A stretch of 7,089 nt of DNA from Clostridiales bacterium (GCA_012511485.1 JAAZFZ010000173.1:1-7089), one strand, 5' to 3'; positions 1 through 6,749 are shown, counted from the stretch's first letter. Made by a program: numbers and translations. Notes: generated from the letters alone by a model not told the origin.

Positions 1-6
1 AGTTAA

Positions 7-38
7 AGCAGGGGTTTAAGCCCCTGCTCTTTTCTTTT
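7..38 (+). terminator. Rho-independent terminator of an upstream gene
   Basis: An 8-base-pair GC-rich stem (7-14 with 21-28, arms AGCAGGGG and CCCCTGCT, 6-base loop) is followed directly by a T-rich tract (28-38). The T tract lies on the plus side, so it should end a plus-strand transcript that enters from left of the window. The gene it serves is not visible. Confidence 0.8.
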
Positions 39-152
39 GCCTGTAACAAACTTTTAAAAATCTTCATCTTTTTTCTGTAACTAATTTGTTACTAATTGCA
101 GTGATTTCAGAGCATTAAATTCCAATTTGTCAAAATAATTTTAAATAAGAAT
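39..152. other. AT-rich intergenic stretch without a gene
   Basis: No ribosome binding site with a plausible reading frame is seen. The stretch contains a short inverted repeat, GTAAC (77-81) with GTTAC (88-92), and a direct repeat ACTAATT (80-86 and 91-97) with an 11-base offset. Either could be a protein-binding site, but nothing ties them to a gene. Confidence 0.5.
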
Positions 153-191
153 AAACCCCACAAGCCATATATATCAAGGCTTGTGGGGTTT
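153..191 (-). terminator. Terminator of tRNA-Pro
   Basis: A perfect 14-base-pair stem (153-166 with 178-191) has an 11-base AT-rich loop. It begins 7 bases after the 3' end of the minus-strand tRNA-Pro, and on that strand it is followed by a T-rich tail reading into 152-135. On the plus strand it is followed by TTGTTG, so it may also catch plus-strand read-through. Confidence 0.8.
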
Positions 192-197
192 TGTTGT

Positions 198-273
198 TGG
201 TCCGAGTGGCGAGACTTGAACTCACGGCCTCTTGACCCCCAGTCAAGCGCGCTACCAGCTGCGCCACACCCGG
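198..273 (-). tRNA. tRNA-Pro, anticodon GGG
   Basis: The reverse complement folds as a complete 76-base class I tRNA. The acceptor stem is CCGGGTG with CACTCGG (one G-U pair). The D arm has the conserved GG in its loop, and the anticodon stem is CTTGA/TCAAG. The anticodon loop is CTGGGGG, which places GGG at positions 34-36. The variable loop has 5 bases, and the T arm is GTGAG/CTCGC with loop TTCAAGT. The 3' CCA is encoded (198-200), as is usual in Firmicutes. GGG reads proline codons CCC and CCU. The gene is divergent from the pot operon and has its own promoter and terminator, so it is a single-gene unit here. Confidence 0.97.
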
Positions 274-285
274 TTAACATCCGAT

Positions 286-314
286 ATAATATCATATACC
301 TATTTATTTTGCAA
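286..314 (-). promoter_or_regulatory. Promoter of tRNA-Pro
   Basis: On the minus strand a -35-like TTGCAA (314-309) and a -10 TATTAT (291-286) are separated by exactly 17 bases. The -10 ends 12 bases before the tRNA 5' end at 273, a typical distance for a tRNA promoter. A second TTGCAA lies just upstream (320-325). Confidence 0.7.
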
Positions 315-338
315 GTATTTTGCAAGACTTTTTTTACA

Positions 339-381
339 TTTCTTCTAATCTTATTTTTTTAGTTTTTCTTCAAATCTTATT
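339..381 (+). repeat. Imperfect direct repeat upstream of the pot promoter
   Basis: Two 17-base copies (339-355 and 365-381) differ at one position (T346 versus A372) and are offset by 26 bases. The core is TTTCTTC-AATCTTATT. The second copy runs into the -35 box. It could be a regulator or UP-type element, or a simple AT-rich duplication. Confidence 0.5.
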
Positions 382-408
382 GACAATTGAGCCTTTAGGC
401 TCTATATT
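380..408 (+). promoter_or_regulatory. Sigma-A-type promoter of the pot operon
   Basis: A perfect -35 TTGACA (380-385) and a near-consensus -10 TATATT (403-408) are separated by 17 bases. Transcription should start near 415, giving a leader of about 50 bases before potA. The leader is too short for a known large riboswitch, so control most likely acts on the promoter itself. Confidence 0.85.
389..402. promoter_or_regulatory. Candidate operator in the pot promoter spacer
   Basis: The inverted repeat GAGCC-TTTA-GGCTC occupies the last 14 of the 17 spacer bases, directly next to the -10 box. A repressor bound here would block RNA polymerase. Pot operons in Firmicutes are often accompanied by an XRE/cupin-type regulator gene, but none is in this window. 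The binding protein is therefore unknown and the operator call is inference. Confidence 0.5.
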
Positions 409-450
409 TGTAATACTGGTTTATGAACTGATACGAGTGATTTCGCCATG

Positions 451-457
451 AGAGGGG
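451..457 (+). promoter_or_regulatory. Ribosome binding site that sets the potA TTG start
   Basis: AGAGGGG lies 8 bases before TTG at 466. An in-frame TAA at 463-465 lies directly upstream of that TTG. The nearby ATGs at 448 and 458 are respectively stopped after five codons and out of frame. TTG is therefore the earliest possible potA start. Confidence 0.75.
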
Positions 458-465
458 ATGCATAA

Positions 466-1596
466 TTGGAAGACAACATCATAATTGATTTAAAAAATAT
501 ATCGGTCAGCTTTGATGGTCAAACCATTCTCAACAACCTCAGCCTTTACATTAGGGATAAAGAGTTTATTACCTTTCTCGGCCCCTCCGGCTGTGGCAAG
601 ACAACAACCTTGAGAATCATTGCGGGATTCCTTGAGCCTGACAGCGGCGAGATCATTTTTGAGGGCAAAAAAATGAATGGTGTACCTCCTCACAAGAGGC
701 AGGTTAACACCATTTTTCAGCGTTATGCACTTTTCCCGCACCTTAATGTATATGAAAATATTGCTTTCGGGCTAAGGCTTAAAAAGGCAAGGCCCGATGA
801 AATAAAGCAAACGGTTGATGAAATGCTTGAGCTTGTTAACCTCAAGGGCTTTGAAAAGAGGAATGTCAACTCACTCTCAGGTGGGCAGCAGCAAAGAGTT
901 GCCATTGCAAGAGCGCTTGCGGTAAAGCCCAGAGTTTTACTGCTTGACGAACCTCTAGGTGCGCTGGATTTGAAGCTGCGTAAGGATATGCAGGTTGAGC
1001 TTAAAAAAATTCAGCAGGCAATGGGCATAACATTTATATATGTGACGCATGACCAGGAGGAAGCACTTTCAATGTCCGACACCATTGTTGTTATGGATAA
1101 TGGTGTTATCCAGCAAATCGGTACGCCGACGGGAATATATAACGAGCCTAAAAATGCCTTTGTTGCGGATTTTATCGGCGAGAGCAATATCCTTGACGGC
1201 ATCATGCGCTCTGATTTTAATGTTGAGTTCGCAGGCATACGCTTCAAGTGCGTTGACAAGGGCTTCGCAAGAAACGAGCTTGTCGATGTTGTTATTCGCC
1301 CTGAGGATGTTGATGTTGTGCCTTTGGAGCAGGCAATGCTCAAGGGCGAGGTGACAAGCGTCACCTTTAAGGGCGTTCATTATGAAATTATTGTTGATAT
1401 CAAGGGCTTCAAATGGATGATTCAGTCAACCGACTTCCAGGAGGTTGGTGATACGATAGGAATATTCATAAAGCCCGAAGAAATACAGATTATGAAAAAA
1501 TCCCAATATTCGGGTAAGTTCGGCGATTACAGCTCTTTCAGCGAGGAGTTTGACGAGCTTTCGCAGTTGGGTGAAAGCGAGGAGGGGGCGGAATGA
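466..1596 (+). CDS. potA: Spermidine/putrescine ABC transporter, ATP-binding protein PotA
   Basis: This is the cytoplasmic ATPase of the polyamine importer; ATP hydrolysis by a PotA dimer drives uptake through PotB and PotC. The 376-residue protein is close to the usual PotA length. All ABC motifs are intact: Walker A GPSGCGKTT (39-47), Q-loop Gln85 in FQRYALFP, signature LSGGQQQR (137-144), Walker B VLLLDEP (157-163), D-loop GALD (165-168) and H-loop His195 in VTHDQEEA. Residues from about 240 form a TOBE-type regulatory domain with the typical IRPEDVDV stretch, and the last 25 residues are an acidic tail. Translation starts at TTG with a good ribosome binding site. The stop overlaps the potB start by four bases. 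The ATPase alone could belong to another importer of the CUT1/MOI class; neighbouring potBCD settles the polyamine assignment. Confidence 0.95.
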   Translation: MEDNIIIDLKNISVSFDGQTILNNLSLYIRDKEFITFLGPSGCGKTTTLRIIAGFLEPDSGEIIFEGKKMNGVPPHKRQVNTIFQRYALFPHLNVYENIAFGLRLKKARPDEIKQTVDEMLELVNLKGFEKRNVNSLSGGQQQRVAIARALAVKPRVLLLDEPLGALDLKLRKDMQVELKKIQQAMGITFIYVTHDQEEALSMSDTIVVMDNGVIQQIGTPTGIYNEPKNAFVADFIGESNILDGIMRSDFNVEFAGIRFKCVDKGFARNELVDVVIRPEDVDVVPLEQAMLKGEVTSVTFKGVHYEIIVDIKGFKWMIQSTDFQEVGDTIGIFIKPEEIQIMKKSQYSGKFGDYSSFSEEFDELSQLGESEEGAE

Positions 1597-2414
1597 ACAC
1601 ATCCTCAAGAGCTTCGGGTTTAATAAATGCACCGTACACCGCATGGGCTATGATTTTTATCATAGCTCCCCTTGGCATGGTTGCATATTTTGCCTTTACC
1701 GACAGAGCGGGAAATTTCACAATCGCAAATATTCTTTCTCTGAACAATTATCTCGAAGCTTTTCTGCGTTCTATTTTGTTTGCTCTTATTGCAACAATTA
1801 TTTGCCTGCTTATAGCCTATCCCCTTGCATATATTCTATCAAAATCAAAAGCTAATCTGCAGCGTAATGTAATACTATTAATAATGATTCCGATGTGGAT
1901 GAACTTCCTGATAAGGACATATTCCTGGATTACTATTCTATCAAACAACGGGATAATTAATAGTATTCTGTCATATTTCGGTGTCGGACCGTTAAGGATG
2001 ATTAACACCTCGGGCGCTGTAATACTGGGCATGGTGTATAATTTTTTGCCTTATATGATTTTGCCAATCTATTCAATTATGTCAAGGCTTGACAATAATC
2101 TTGTTGAGGCTGCGTCAGACCTCGGAGCGAGCTCCTCACAGGTGCTGAGAAAAGTGATTTTTCCGCTTAGCCTTCCGGGAGTGATTTCGGGCATAACAAT
2201 GGTTTTTGTTCCCTCTGTGAGCACCTTCTATATCAGCCAAAAGCTCGGCGGCGGCAAAATGCTCCTTATCGGTGACTTGATAGAAATTCAATTCCAGTCA
2301 GCCTATAATTATAACCTCGGAGCGTCACTCTCTCTGGTGCTTATGGTTCTCATTATTATCTGCATGGCGGTCATGAATAAGTTTGCCTATGATGAGGGGG
2401 AACTGATAATATGA
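1593..2414 (+). CDS. potB: Spermidine/putrescine ABC transporter permease PotB
   Basis: This is one of the two membrane subunits that form the polyamine channel. The 273-residue protein is hydrophobic, with about six membrane segments (roughly 16-36, 60-82, 92-112, 141-163, 197-217 and 245-262). The cytoplasmic EAA loop that docks on PotA runs from Glu172, with EAASDLGA followed by a FPLSLPG stretch up to about residue 200. The MIPMWMNFLIRTYSW segment is typical of PotB rather than PotC. The ATG at 1593 overlaps the potA stop (ATGA). It has GGAGG 7 bases upstream, inside potA, so translation is probably coupled. Length is normal for the family and no frameshift is seen. Confidence 0.94.
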   Translation: MNTSSRASGLINAPYTAWAMIFIIAPLGMVAYFAFTDRAGNFTIANILSLNNYLEAFLRSILFALIATIICLLIAYPLAYILSKSKANLQRNVILLIMIPMWMNFLIRTYSWITILSNNGIINSILSYFGVGPLRMINTSGAVILGMVYNFLPYMILPIYSIMSRLDNNLVEAASDLGASSSQVLRKVIFPLSLPGVISGITMVFVPSVSTFYISQKLGGGKMLLIGDLIEIQFQSAYNYNLGASLSLVLMVLIIICMAVMNKFAYDEGELII

Positions 2415-3232
2415 AAATTCACTCAAAAATCTATATGGCTCTTATTATGCTTTTCCTTTATGCGCCCATTATTGTCATGGTTGTATTCTCATTCAATTCT
2501 TCAAACAGCACGGGAGTAATGGTGGGCTTTTCAATCAAATGGTACGGCGAGCTTTTTAACAGCAGCTCTATTTTGAATGCATTGAAGAACACTATTGTTT
2601 TGGCACTGTGCTCCTCTGTGATTTCGGTTATTATCGGAACATTGGCAGCGGTAGGCATATTCATGCTCAAGCGAAAATGGCTTAAATCCTCTATTTTAAC
2701 GGTAACGAATATCCCGATGATGAACCCCGACATTGTGACGGGCGTTTCAATGATGCTTTTATTCGTTTTTGTCGGTCAGATGTTAGGTATGCGGGAGGTT
2801 TTGGGCTTTGGCACACTTCTTATTGCCCATATTACCTTTAACCTGCCCTATGTTATCCTCTCCGTTTTGCCTAAGCTTCGCCAGACAGACCCTCATTTAT
2901 CGGAAGCGGCTCAGGATTTGGGATGCACTCCTTTTAAGGCTTTTTTCAAGGTGGTTCTACCCACAATCACAACAGGTATCGTAACGGGCTTTATTATGGC
3001 GTTCACTCTTTCACTTGACGATTTTATTATAAGTTATTTTACAAGCGGGCCGGAATATCAGACTCTGCCGATTCTTATTTTCTCCATGACAAAGAGGAGG
3101 GTGACGCCTGATATCTATGCCCTGTCGTCTCTTATATTTGTTGTGATACTTGTTTTGCTTTTGATTATGAATATAACGCAATCACGAGCCGAAAATAAAA
3201 GTAAAAAATTAAGAACAAAGGAGGGTTATTGA
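2411..3232 (+). CDS. potC: Spermidine/putrescine ABC transporter permease PotC
   Basis: This is the second channel subunit, pairing with PotB. It has 273 residues and about six membrane segments, starting with one at about 8-28 that includes the YAPIIVMVVFSFN motif characteristic of PotC. The EAA loop begins at Glu165 (EAAQDLGCTPFKAF) and continues to about residue 195. The SLDDFIISYF stretch (201-210) followed by TLPILIFS is a strong PotC hallmark. The Cys at 172 replaces the Ala often found after the EAA-loop glycine, a mild variation. The start codon overlaps the potB stop (ATGA), with AGGGGG about 10 bases upstream. The stop TGA (3230-3232) shares its A with the potD ATG. Confidence 0.94.
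   Translation: MKIHSKIYMALIMLFLYAPIIVMVVFSFNSSNSTGVMVGFSIKWYGELFNSSSILNALKNTIVLALCSSVISVIIGTLAAVGIFMLKRKWLKSSILTVTNIPMMNPDIVTGVSMMLLFVFVGQMLGMREVLGFGTLLIAHITFNLPYVILSVLPKLRQTDPHLSEAAQDLGCTPFKAFFKVVLPTITTGIVTGFIMAFTLSLDDFIISYFTSGPEYQTLPILIFSMTKRRVTPDIYALSSLIFVVILVLLLIMNITQSRAENKSKKLRTKEGY
3218..3224 (+). promoter_or_regulatory. Ribosome binding site that decides the potD start
   Basis: AAGGAGG lies 7 bases before ATG at 3232 but only 4 bases before the in-frame TTG at 3229. The ATG also forms a TGATG stop-start junction with potC. Both points favour 3232 as the potD start. Confidence 0.8.
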
Positions 3233-4356
3233 TGAGAAAGATTGTTTCTTCACTGCTGGCTTTTGCGCTGCTCCTGAGTGTCATCTTTGCATTCGGCTGC
3301 AAGGGCGCTGATTCCGGCAGCATGATTGAGGGGCTTGACACTTCAAAGCTCATCGGAGAATACACAAAGGAGCTTGCAGGCGCAAAGCTGAATGTTTTTA
3401 ACTGGGGCGAGTATATTTCGGACGGCTCCGAGGGTAGCCTTGATGTAAATGCCGCATTTGAAAAGCTGACAGGCATTGATGTCAATTATTCAAACTATGA
3501 TACAAATGAAGCGCTTTACACCAAGCTCAGCGGTGGCGGCGCAAGCTATGATATTATCGTACCTTCTGATTACATGATTGAGCGCCTTATCAATGAGGGA
3601 ATGGTTCAAAAGCCGGATTTGAGTAAAATTCCTAACTATAAATATATTCCGGAAGAGTTCAAAAACCTTTATTTTGATAAGAATAACGAGTATTCAATAC
3701 CCTACACAAACGGAATGGTGGGGCTGATCTACAATAAAACAATGGTAGAGGAAGCACCAAAAAGCTGGAGCAGCTTATGGGACAGCAAATATTCCGGCAA
3801 AATCCTCATGTTTAATAACTCAAGAGATTCATTCGGCATAGCACTATATTTACTGGGTATTGATGTCAACACGGCAAGCCAGGCACAATGGGAAGCATGC
3901 GCCGAAAAGCTCAAGGAGCAAAAGCAGTATCTTCAGCGCTATGTCATGGATGAGGTTTTTGATTTGATGGAGAGCGGCGAAGCAGCTCTTGCACCATATT
4001 ATGCAGGCGACTGTATCTCGATGATTGAGAACAATCCCGACCTGGCTCTTGTTTATCCGAACGAGGGCACAAATATTTTTGTTGATTCGTTCTGCATTCC
4101 TAAAAGCACACAGAATGTCGAGGCTGCATTGCTGTATATAAACTTTATGCTTGAGCCCGAGATAGCCCTTGCCAATGCTGAATTCATCTGCTATGCCTGC
4201 CCGCATACTGCCGTTCTTGCCGACGAAAGATATTCGCTCAGGGATAACGAGGCTCTTTATCCAAAGAAAAAAGTCAAGGCAGAGTATTTTCACAACCTTG
4301 ACCGGGATACACTGGATTTGCTTGCAAGGCTTTGGGAAGATGTTAAGCTTTACTGA
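3232..4356 (+). CDS. potD: Spermidine/putrescine-binding lipoprotein PotD
   Basis: This is the extracellular solute-binding protein that captures polyamine and delivers it to PotBC. It has 374 residues from the ATG. The N-terminus has Arg2-Lys3, a hydrophobic stretch (about 4-21) and a lipobox-like AFG-Cys23. After signal peptidase II cleavage, Cys23 would anchor the protein to the membrane. A linker of about 28 residues precedes the PotD fold. Family landmarks are FNWGEY (Trp58, Tyr61), YDIIVPSDYM (Ser112, Asp113, Tyr114), NNSRDSFG (Asp199) and NIFVDSFCIP (Asp285). Against E. coli PotD, recalled from memory, the Trp before the binding-site Asp appears to be Phe283 here, so ligand preference could differ. 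It is last in the operon. Polyamine binding is well supported by family and context; which polyamine cannot be read from sequence. Confidence 0.93.
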   Translation: MRKIVSSLLAFALLLSVIFAFGCKGADSGSMIEGLDTSKLIGEYTKELAGAKLNVFNWGEYISDGSEGSLDVNAAFEKLTGIDVNYSNYDTNEALYTKLSGGGASYDIIVPSDYMIERLINEGMVQKPDLSKIPNYKYIPEEFKNLYFDKNNEYSIPYTNGMVGLIYNKTMVEEAPKSWSSLWDSKYSGKILMFNNSRDSFGIALYLLGIDVNTASQAQWEACAEKLKEQKQYLQRYVMDEVFDLMESGEAALAPYYAGDCISMIENNPDLALVYPNEGTNIFVDSFCIPKSTQNVEAALLYINFMLEPEIALANAEFICYACPHTAVLADERYSLRDNEALYPKKKVKAEYFHNLDRDTLDLLARLWEDVKLY

Positions 4357-4378
4357 TTAATCAGAAAAAAATTAAAAA

Positions 4379-4443
4379 CTGTTCAAAACTGCCTTTTATT
4401 ATGGTATTATTTCCATATCGGGGCGGTTTTCAGTTTTGAACAG
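4379..4443. repeat. Perfect 13-base inverted repeat flanking the acetyltransferase promoter
   Basis: CTGTTCAAAACTG (4379-4391) and CAGTTTTGAACAG (4431-4443) are exact reverse complements with 39 bases between them. The left arm covers the candidate -35 box, and the right arm ends inside the AGGAGG ribosome binding site. A competing stem is possible: AAAACTGCC (4385-4393) with GGCGGTTTT (4422-4430), with one G-U pair. The element could act as paired DNA operators, or in a potD read-through RNA as a hairpin that affects translation or termination. Confidence 0.75.
4382..4410 (+). promoter_or_regulatory. Candidate promoter of the acetyltransferase gene
   Basis: A -35-like TTCAAA (4382-4387; four of six consensus bases) and a -10 TATTAT (4405-4410) are separated by 17 bases. 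The start would fall near 4417, giving a leader of about 38 bases. No clear terminator follows potD, so co-transcription with the pot operon is also possible. Confidence 0.5.
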
Positions 4444-4447
4444 GAGG
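4442..4447 (+). promoter_or_regulatory. Ribosome binding site that decides the acetyltransferase start
   Basis: AGGAGG ends one base before an ATG at 4449, which is too close for initiation, and seven bases before the in-frame ATG at 4455. The second ATG, giving an N-terminus MVIRTL, is therefore the likely start. Confidence 0.8.
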
Positions 4448-4454
4448 AATGGAA

Positions 4455-5615
4455 ATGGTTATTCGCACACTTATGCCGGAAGAGCTTGAAAAACATTGCC
4501 ATGTTTCATCAATGGCCTTTATCTGGTCGGTTGACCTTGAAAAAGAGGAGTTCCCCCAAAACCCCATTCTGGGTGCATTCGATGACAATAACAATATCCG
4601 GGCGGAGCTGGAATACTACCTGCATGAAGCCTTTTTCTGCAAAAAAGCTCTCCCTGCCGTGGGCATAGGCGGAGTAGGCACCCTGCCGGAATTCAGGAGA
4701 AGGGGCGCCGTGCGGGCATTATTTGAGGAAATGGAAAGACTTTCAGAAGCTAATGGATGGGTACTAGGCTTTTTGTATCCGTTTTCTTATAATTATTACA
4801 GAAAGTTCGGCTATGAGGCCGTAACTAAAAAAGTATCACTCAATGTCAATGCCAAAGCACTGGAGACCATACCGAGAAGCACAGGTTCGTCAACAATGTA
4901 CACTGGTAAGAACCCGCAGGAGCTCTCTGACCTCTACAATAAAATTGCGCAGAGCACAAACCTGATGTTCAAAAGAAACGATGATAAAAACTTTTCGTCA
5001 AAGCCGCTTAAAAATAGGTTCTATACATATATATGGCACTATGAAAACGGAGAGGCGGGAGCTATTGTTACCTATTCTCTCGACAGAGATAAAAAGACGC
5101 TCGATATTCAGGAGCTTTTCTTTCTTGACAAAACGGCTCTTCTGGGCATTCTGGACTTTTTAAGAGGGTATGACGGGCAGGCACAGTTTTTTAACTTTCA
5201 AAATCTCCCTGCCGACTCTCCCCTGCTGAATGTTTTAAATGAGTATAATCTCGGCACAATGAATATCTCCTATGCGGCGGCAGCAAGAATATATGACCTT
5301 CAAGAGCTGCTCCGTCAAAACGAATACCCGCAGGAGCACGGGCATTTCAAGCTCCTTTCGCTCGATTTATTTAAAAAGAACGCAGGAGTTTTTGAGGTAG
5401 AATATCAAAACGGCACTGCTCAGGTGACAAGGAAGAGTGGCGGCGATTATGACATTTCGGTGACTGCCCCTGCAGCTGCAAAGCTCCTGCTTTCGGGTGA
5501 AGGATTCAGTGCGGAGAGTGCGGCTTATCTCAGCGGAGTTGAATTAAAAAACAACGCCGCAGACTTTTTTAAGGTATTTCCGCAGCGTGCAACATTCTTA
5601 TGTGATGGATTTTGA
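4455..5615 (+). CDS. Eis-like GNAT family N-acetyltransferase
   Basis: The protein is predicted to transfer acetyl from acetyl-CoA to a primary amine. It has 386 residues from ATG 4455, close to the roughly 400 of Eis-type proteins, and the expected three-part layout: an N-terminal GNAT domain (about 1-130), a degenerate second GNAT domain (about 135-280) and an SCP2-like C-terminal region (about 290-386). The acetyl-CoA loop is VGTLPEFRRRGAVRALF (74-90), with the V-x-T-x-P-x-x-R-x-x-G pattern. YYRKFGYE (114-121) matches the Eis segment holding the catalytic Tyr, probably Tyr115 here. The protein ends in Phe, as I recall for mycobacterial Eis, whose terminal carboxylate acts as a base. Substrate is unknown: Eis relatives acetylate aminoglycosides and lysines. 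Its place behind potABCD makes polyamines an open possibility. Many Firmicute homologues are annotated only as GNAT. Confidence 0.85.
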   Translation: MVIRTLMPEELEKHCHVSSMAFIWSVDLEKEEFPQNPILGAFDDNNNIRAELEYYLHEAFFCKKALPAVGIGGVGTLPEFRRRGAVRALFEEMERLSEANGWVLGFLYPFSYNYYRKFGYEAVTKKVSLNVNAKALETIPRSTGSSTMYTGKNPQELSDLYNKIAQSTNLMFKRNDDKNFSSKPLKNRFYTYIWHYENGEAGAIVTYSLDRDKKTLDIQELFFLDKTALLGILDFLRGYDGQAQFFNFQNLPADSPLLNVLNEYNLGTMNISYAAAARIYDLQELLRQNEYPQEHGHFKLLSLDLFKKNAGVFEVEYQNGTAQVTRKSGGDYDISVTAPAAAKLLLSGEGFSAESAAYLSGVELKNNAADFFKVFPQRATFLCDGF

Positions 5616-5687
5616 TGCTTCATAATAATTTATCCGGTATAAATGATAATTGCCTACACTTAGATGTTCATCTTGCAAAATAAAACC

Positions 5688-5710
5688 CGGCGGCACATTG
5701 CGTGCCGCCG
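5688..5710. terminator. Bidirectional terminator between the acetyltransferase gene and rmlB
   Basis: A 9-base-pair GC-rich stem (CGGCGGCAC 5688-5696 with GTGCCGCCG 5702-5710) has a 5-base loop. On the minus strand it begins 6 bases after the rmlB stop and is followed by GGGTTTTATTTT, a strong intrinsic terminator. On the plus strand the tail is ATAGTTTTATCT, weaker but usable, so it probably serves both convergent genes. The 72 bases before it (5616-5687) are AT-rich and show no gene. Confidence 0.88.
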
Positions 5711-5716
5711 ATAGTT

Positions 5717-6736
5717 TTATCTGTTCCCATACATCTTTTCGTAGTAATTCTTATAGTCGCCGCTGATGATATCCTCCCACCAGCTGCGGTTGTTGAGATA
5801 CCAGTCAATTGTCTTTTTTATCCCGTCCTCAAACCCAGTCTGGTGTGACCAGCCCAGTTCGTTATTAATTTTTGTCGGGTCAATCGCATATCTCAGGTCA
5901 TGCCCTGCCCTGTCCTTAACATAGGTAATAAGGCTTTCGGGCTTGCCTAAATGCGCCAGAATCGCTTTGACGACCTCAATATTGGTCCTTTCATTGTGCC
6001 CGCCGACATTGTAGACCTCGCCCACCCTGCCATTATGAATTATCAGGTCGATTGCCGAGCAATGGTCCTCAACATAGAGCCAGTCACGGACATTTAGCCC
6101 CTTACCGTAAACGGGGAGGCTTTCGTCCGCCAGCGCTCTTGATATAATGAGAGGGATGAGCTTTTCCGGGAAGTGATATGGCCCGTAATTGTTCGAGCAC
6201 CTTGAAATGGTGACGGGCAGTCCGAAGGTTCTGTAATAAGCGAGCACAAGCAAATCGGCCGATGCCTTTGATGCCGAATACGGGCTTGAGGTGTGAATGG
6301 GAGTTTCTTCAGTGAAAAACAAATCCGCCCTCTCAAGCGGAAGGTCGCCGTAGACCTCATCTGTCGAAACCTGATGGTACCTTTTCACATCATATTTGCG
6401 GCAGGCGTCCATTAAAACCTGAGTGCCGATTATATTTGTCTGAAGAAAAACGGATGGGTTTTCAATTGAGCGGTCAACATGGCTCTCCGCCGCAAAATTG
6501 ACAACAACATCAAACTTCTCTGTTTCAAACAGGCTGAAAACCGTTTCCCTGTCAGATATATCGCCTTTTATAAAACAAAAATTGTTCTTTTTTAAAGCCT
6601 TGTCCAATGTTTTTAGGTTGCCCGCATATGTGAGCAAATCAAGGCACACAAGCTCATAGTCGGGGTATCTGTCCTGGATGTAATAAATGAAGTTGCTGCC
6701 GATAAACCCTGCCCCGCCAGTTATCAATAATTTCAA
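5717..6736 (-). CDS. rmlB: dTDP-glucose 4,6-dehydratase RmlB (RfbB)
   Basis: This cytoplasmic NAD-dependent enzyme turns dTDP-glucose into dTDP-4-keto-6-deoxyglucose, the second step of dTDP-L-rhamnose synthesis and a branch point to other deoxysugars. The 339-residue protein is an extended short-chain dehydrogenase: NAD-binding GGAGFIG (7-13), DLLTYAGNL (33-41), catalytic Thr125-Asp126-Glu127 in STDEVYG, Tyr153 and Lys157 in YSASK, and RCSNNYGPYHFPEKLIPL. The Asp-Glu pair after Thr separates RmlB from UDP-galactose epimerases. I chose TTG at 6736 because it gives the canonical N-terminus MKLLITGGAGFIG and has GGAG 9 bases upstream. The frame is open back to 6802, but that region is a promoter. 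The other rhamnose genes (rmlA, rmlC, rmlD) are not in the window. It stands as a single-gene unit with its own promoter and terminator. Confidence 0.93.
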   Translation of the reverse strand: MKLLITGGAGFIGSNFIYYIQDRYPDYELVCLDLLTYAGNLKTLDKALKKNNFCFIKGDISDRETVFSLFETEKFDVVVNFAAESHVDRSIENPSVFLQTNIIGTQVLMDACRKYDVKRYHQVSTDEVYGDLPLERADLFFTEETPIHTSSPYSASKASADLLVLAYYRTFGLPVTISRCSNNYGPYHFPEKLIPLIISRALADESLPVYGKGLNVRDWLYVEDHCSAIDLIIHNGRVGEVYNVGGHNERTNIEVVKAILAHLGKPESLITYVKDRAGHDLRYAIDPTKINNELGWSHQTGFEDGIKKTIDWYLNNRSWWEDIISGDYKNYYEKMYGNR

Positions 6737-6745
6737 GAATCTCAA

Positions 6746-6749
6746 CTCC
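6746..6749 (-). promoter_or_regulatory. Ribosome binding site of rmlB
   Basis: GGAG on the minus strand lies 9 bases before TTG at 6736. The in-frame ATG at 6751-6749, which would add five residues, overlaps this site and has no ribosome binding site of its own. This favours the TTG start. Confidence 0.6.

Noticed and set aside
107..325. 72-residue minus-strand open frame
   Set aside because: It runs through the tRNA-Pro gene, its promoter and its terminator, so it is a by-product of a structural RNA gene.
448..465. Five-codon leader frame (ATG to TAA) just before potA
   Set aside because: It has no ribosome binding site of its own, and its codons are the potA ribosome binding site. Probably chance.
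3850..4293. 147-residue open frame antisense to potD
   Set aside because: It lies wholly inside the well-supported potD gene, has no convincing ribosome binding site and resembles no family I know. It is a shadow of potD codon use.
4353..4364. Palindrome CTGATTAATCAG over the potD stop as a terminator
   Set aside because: It is AT-rich with no loop and is followed by A's rather than T's on the plus strand, so it would not end pot transcription.
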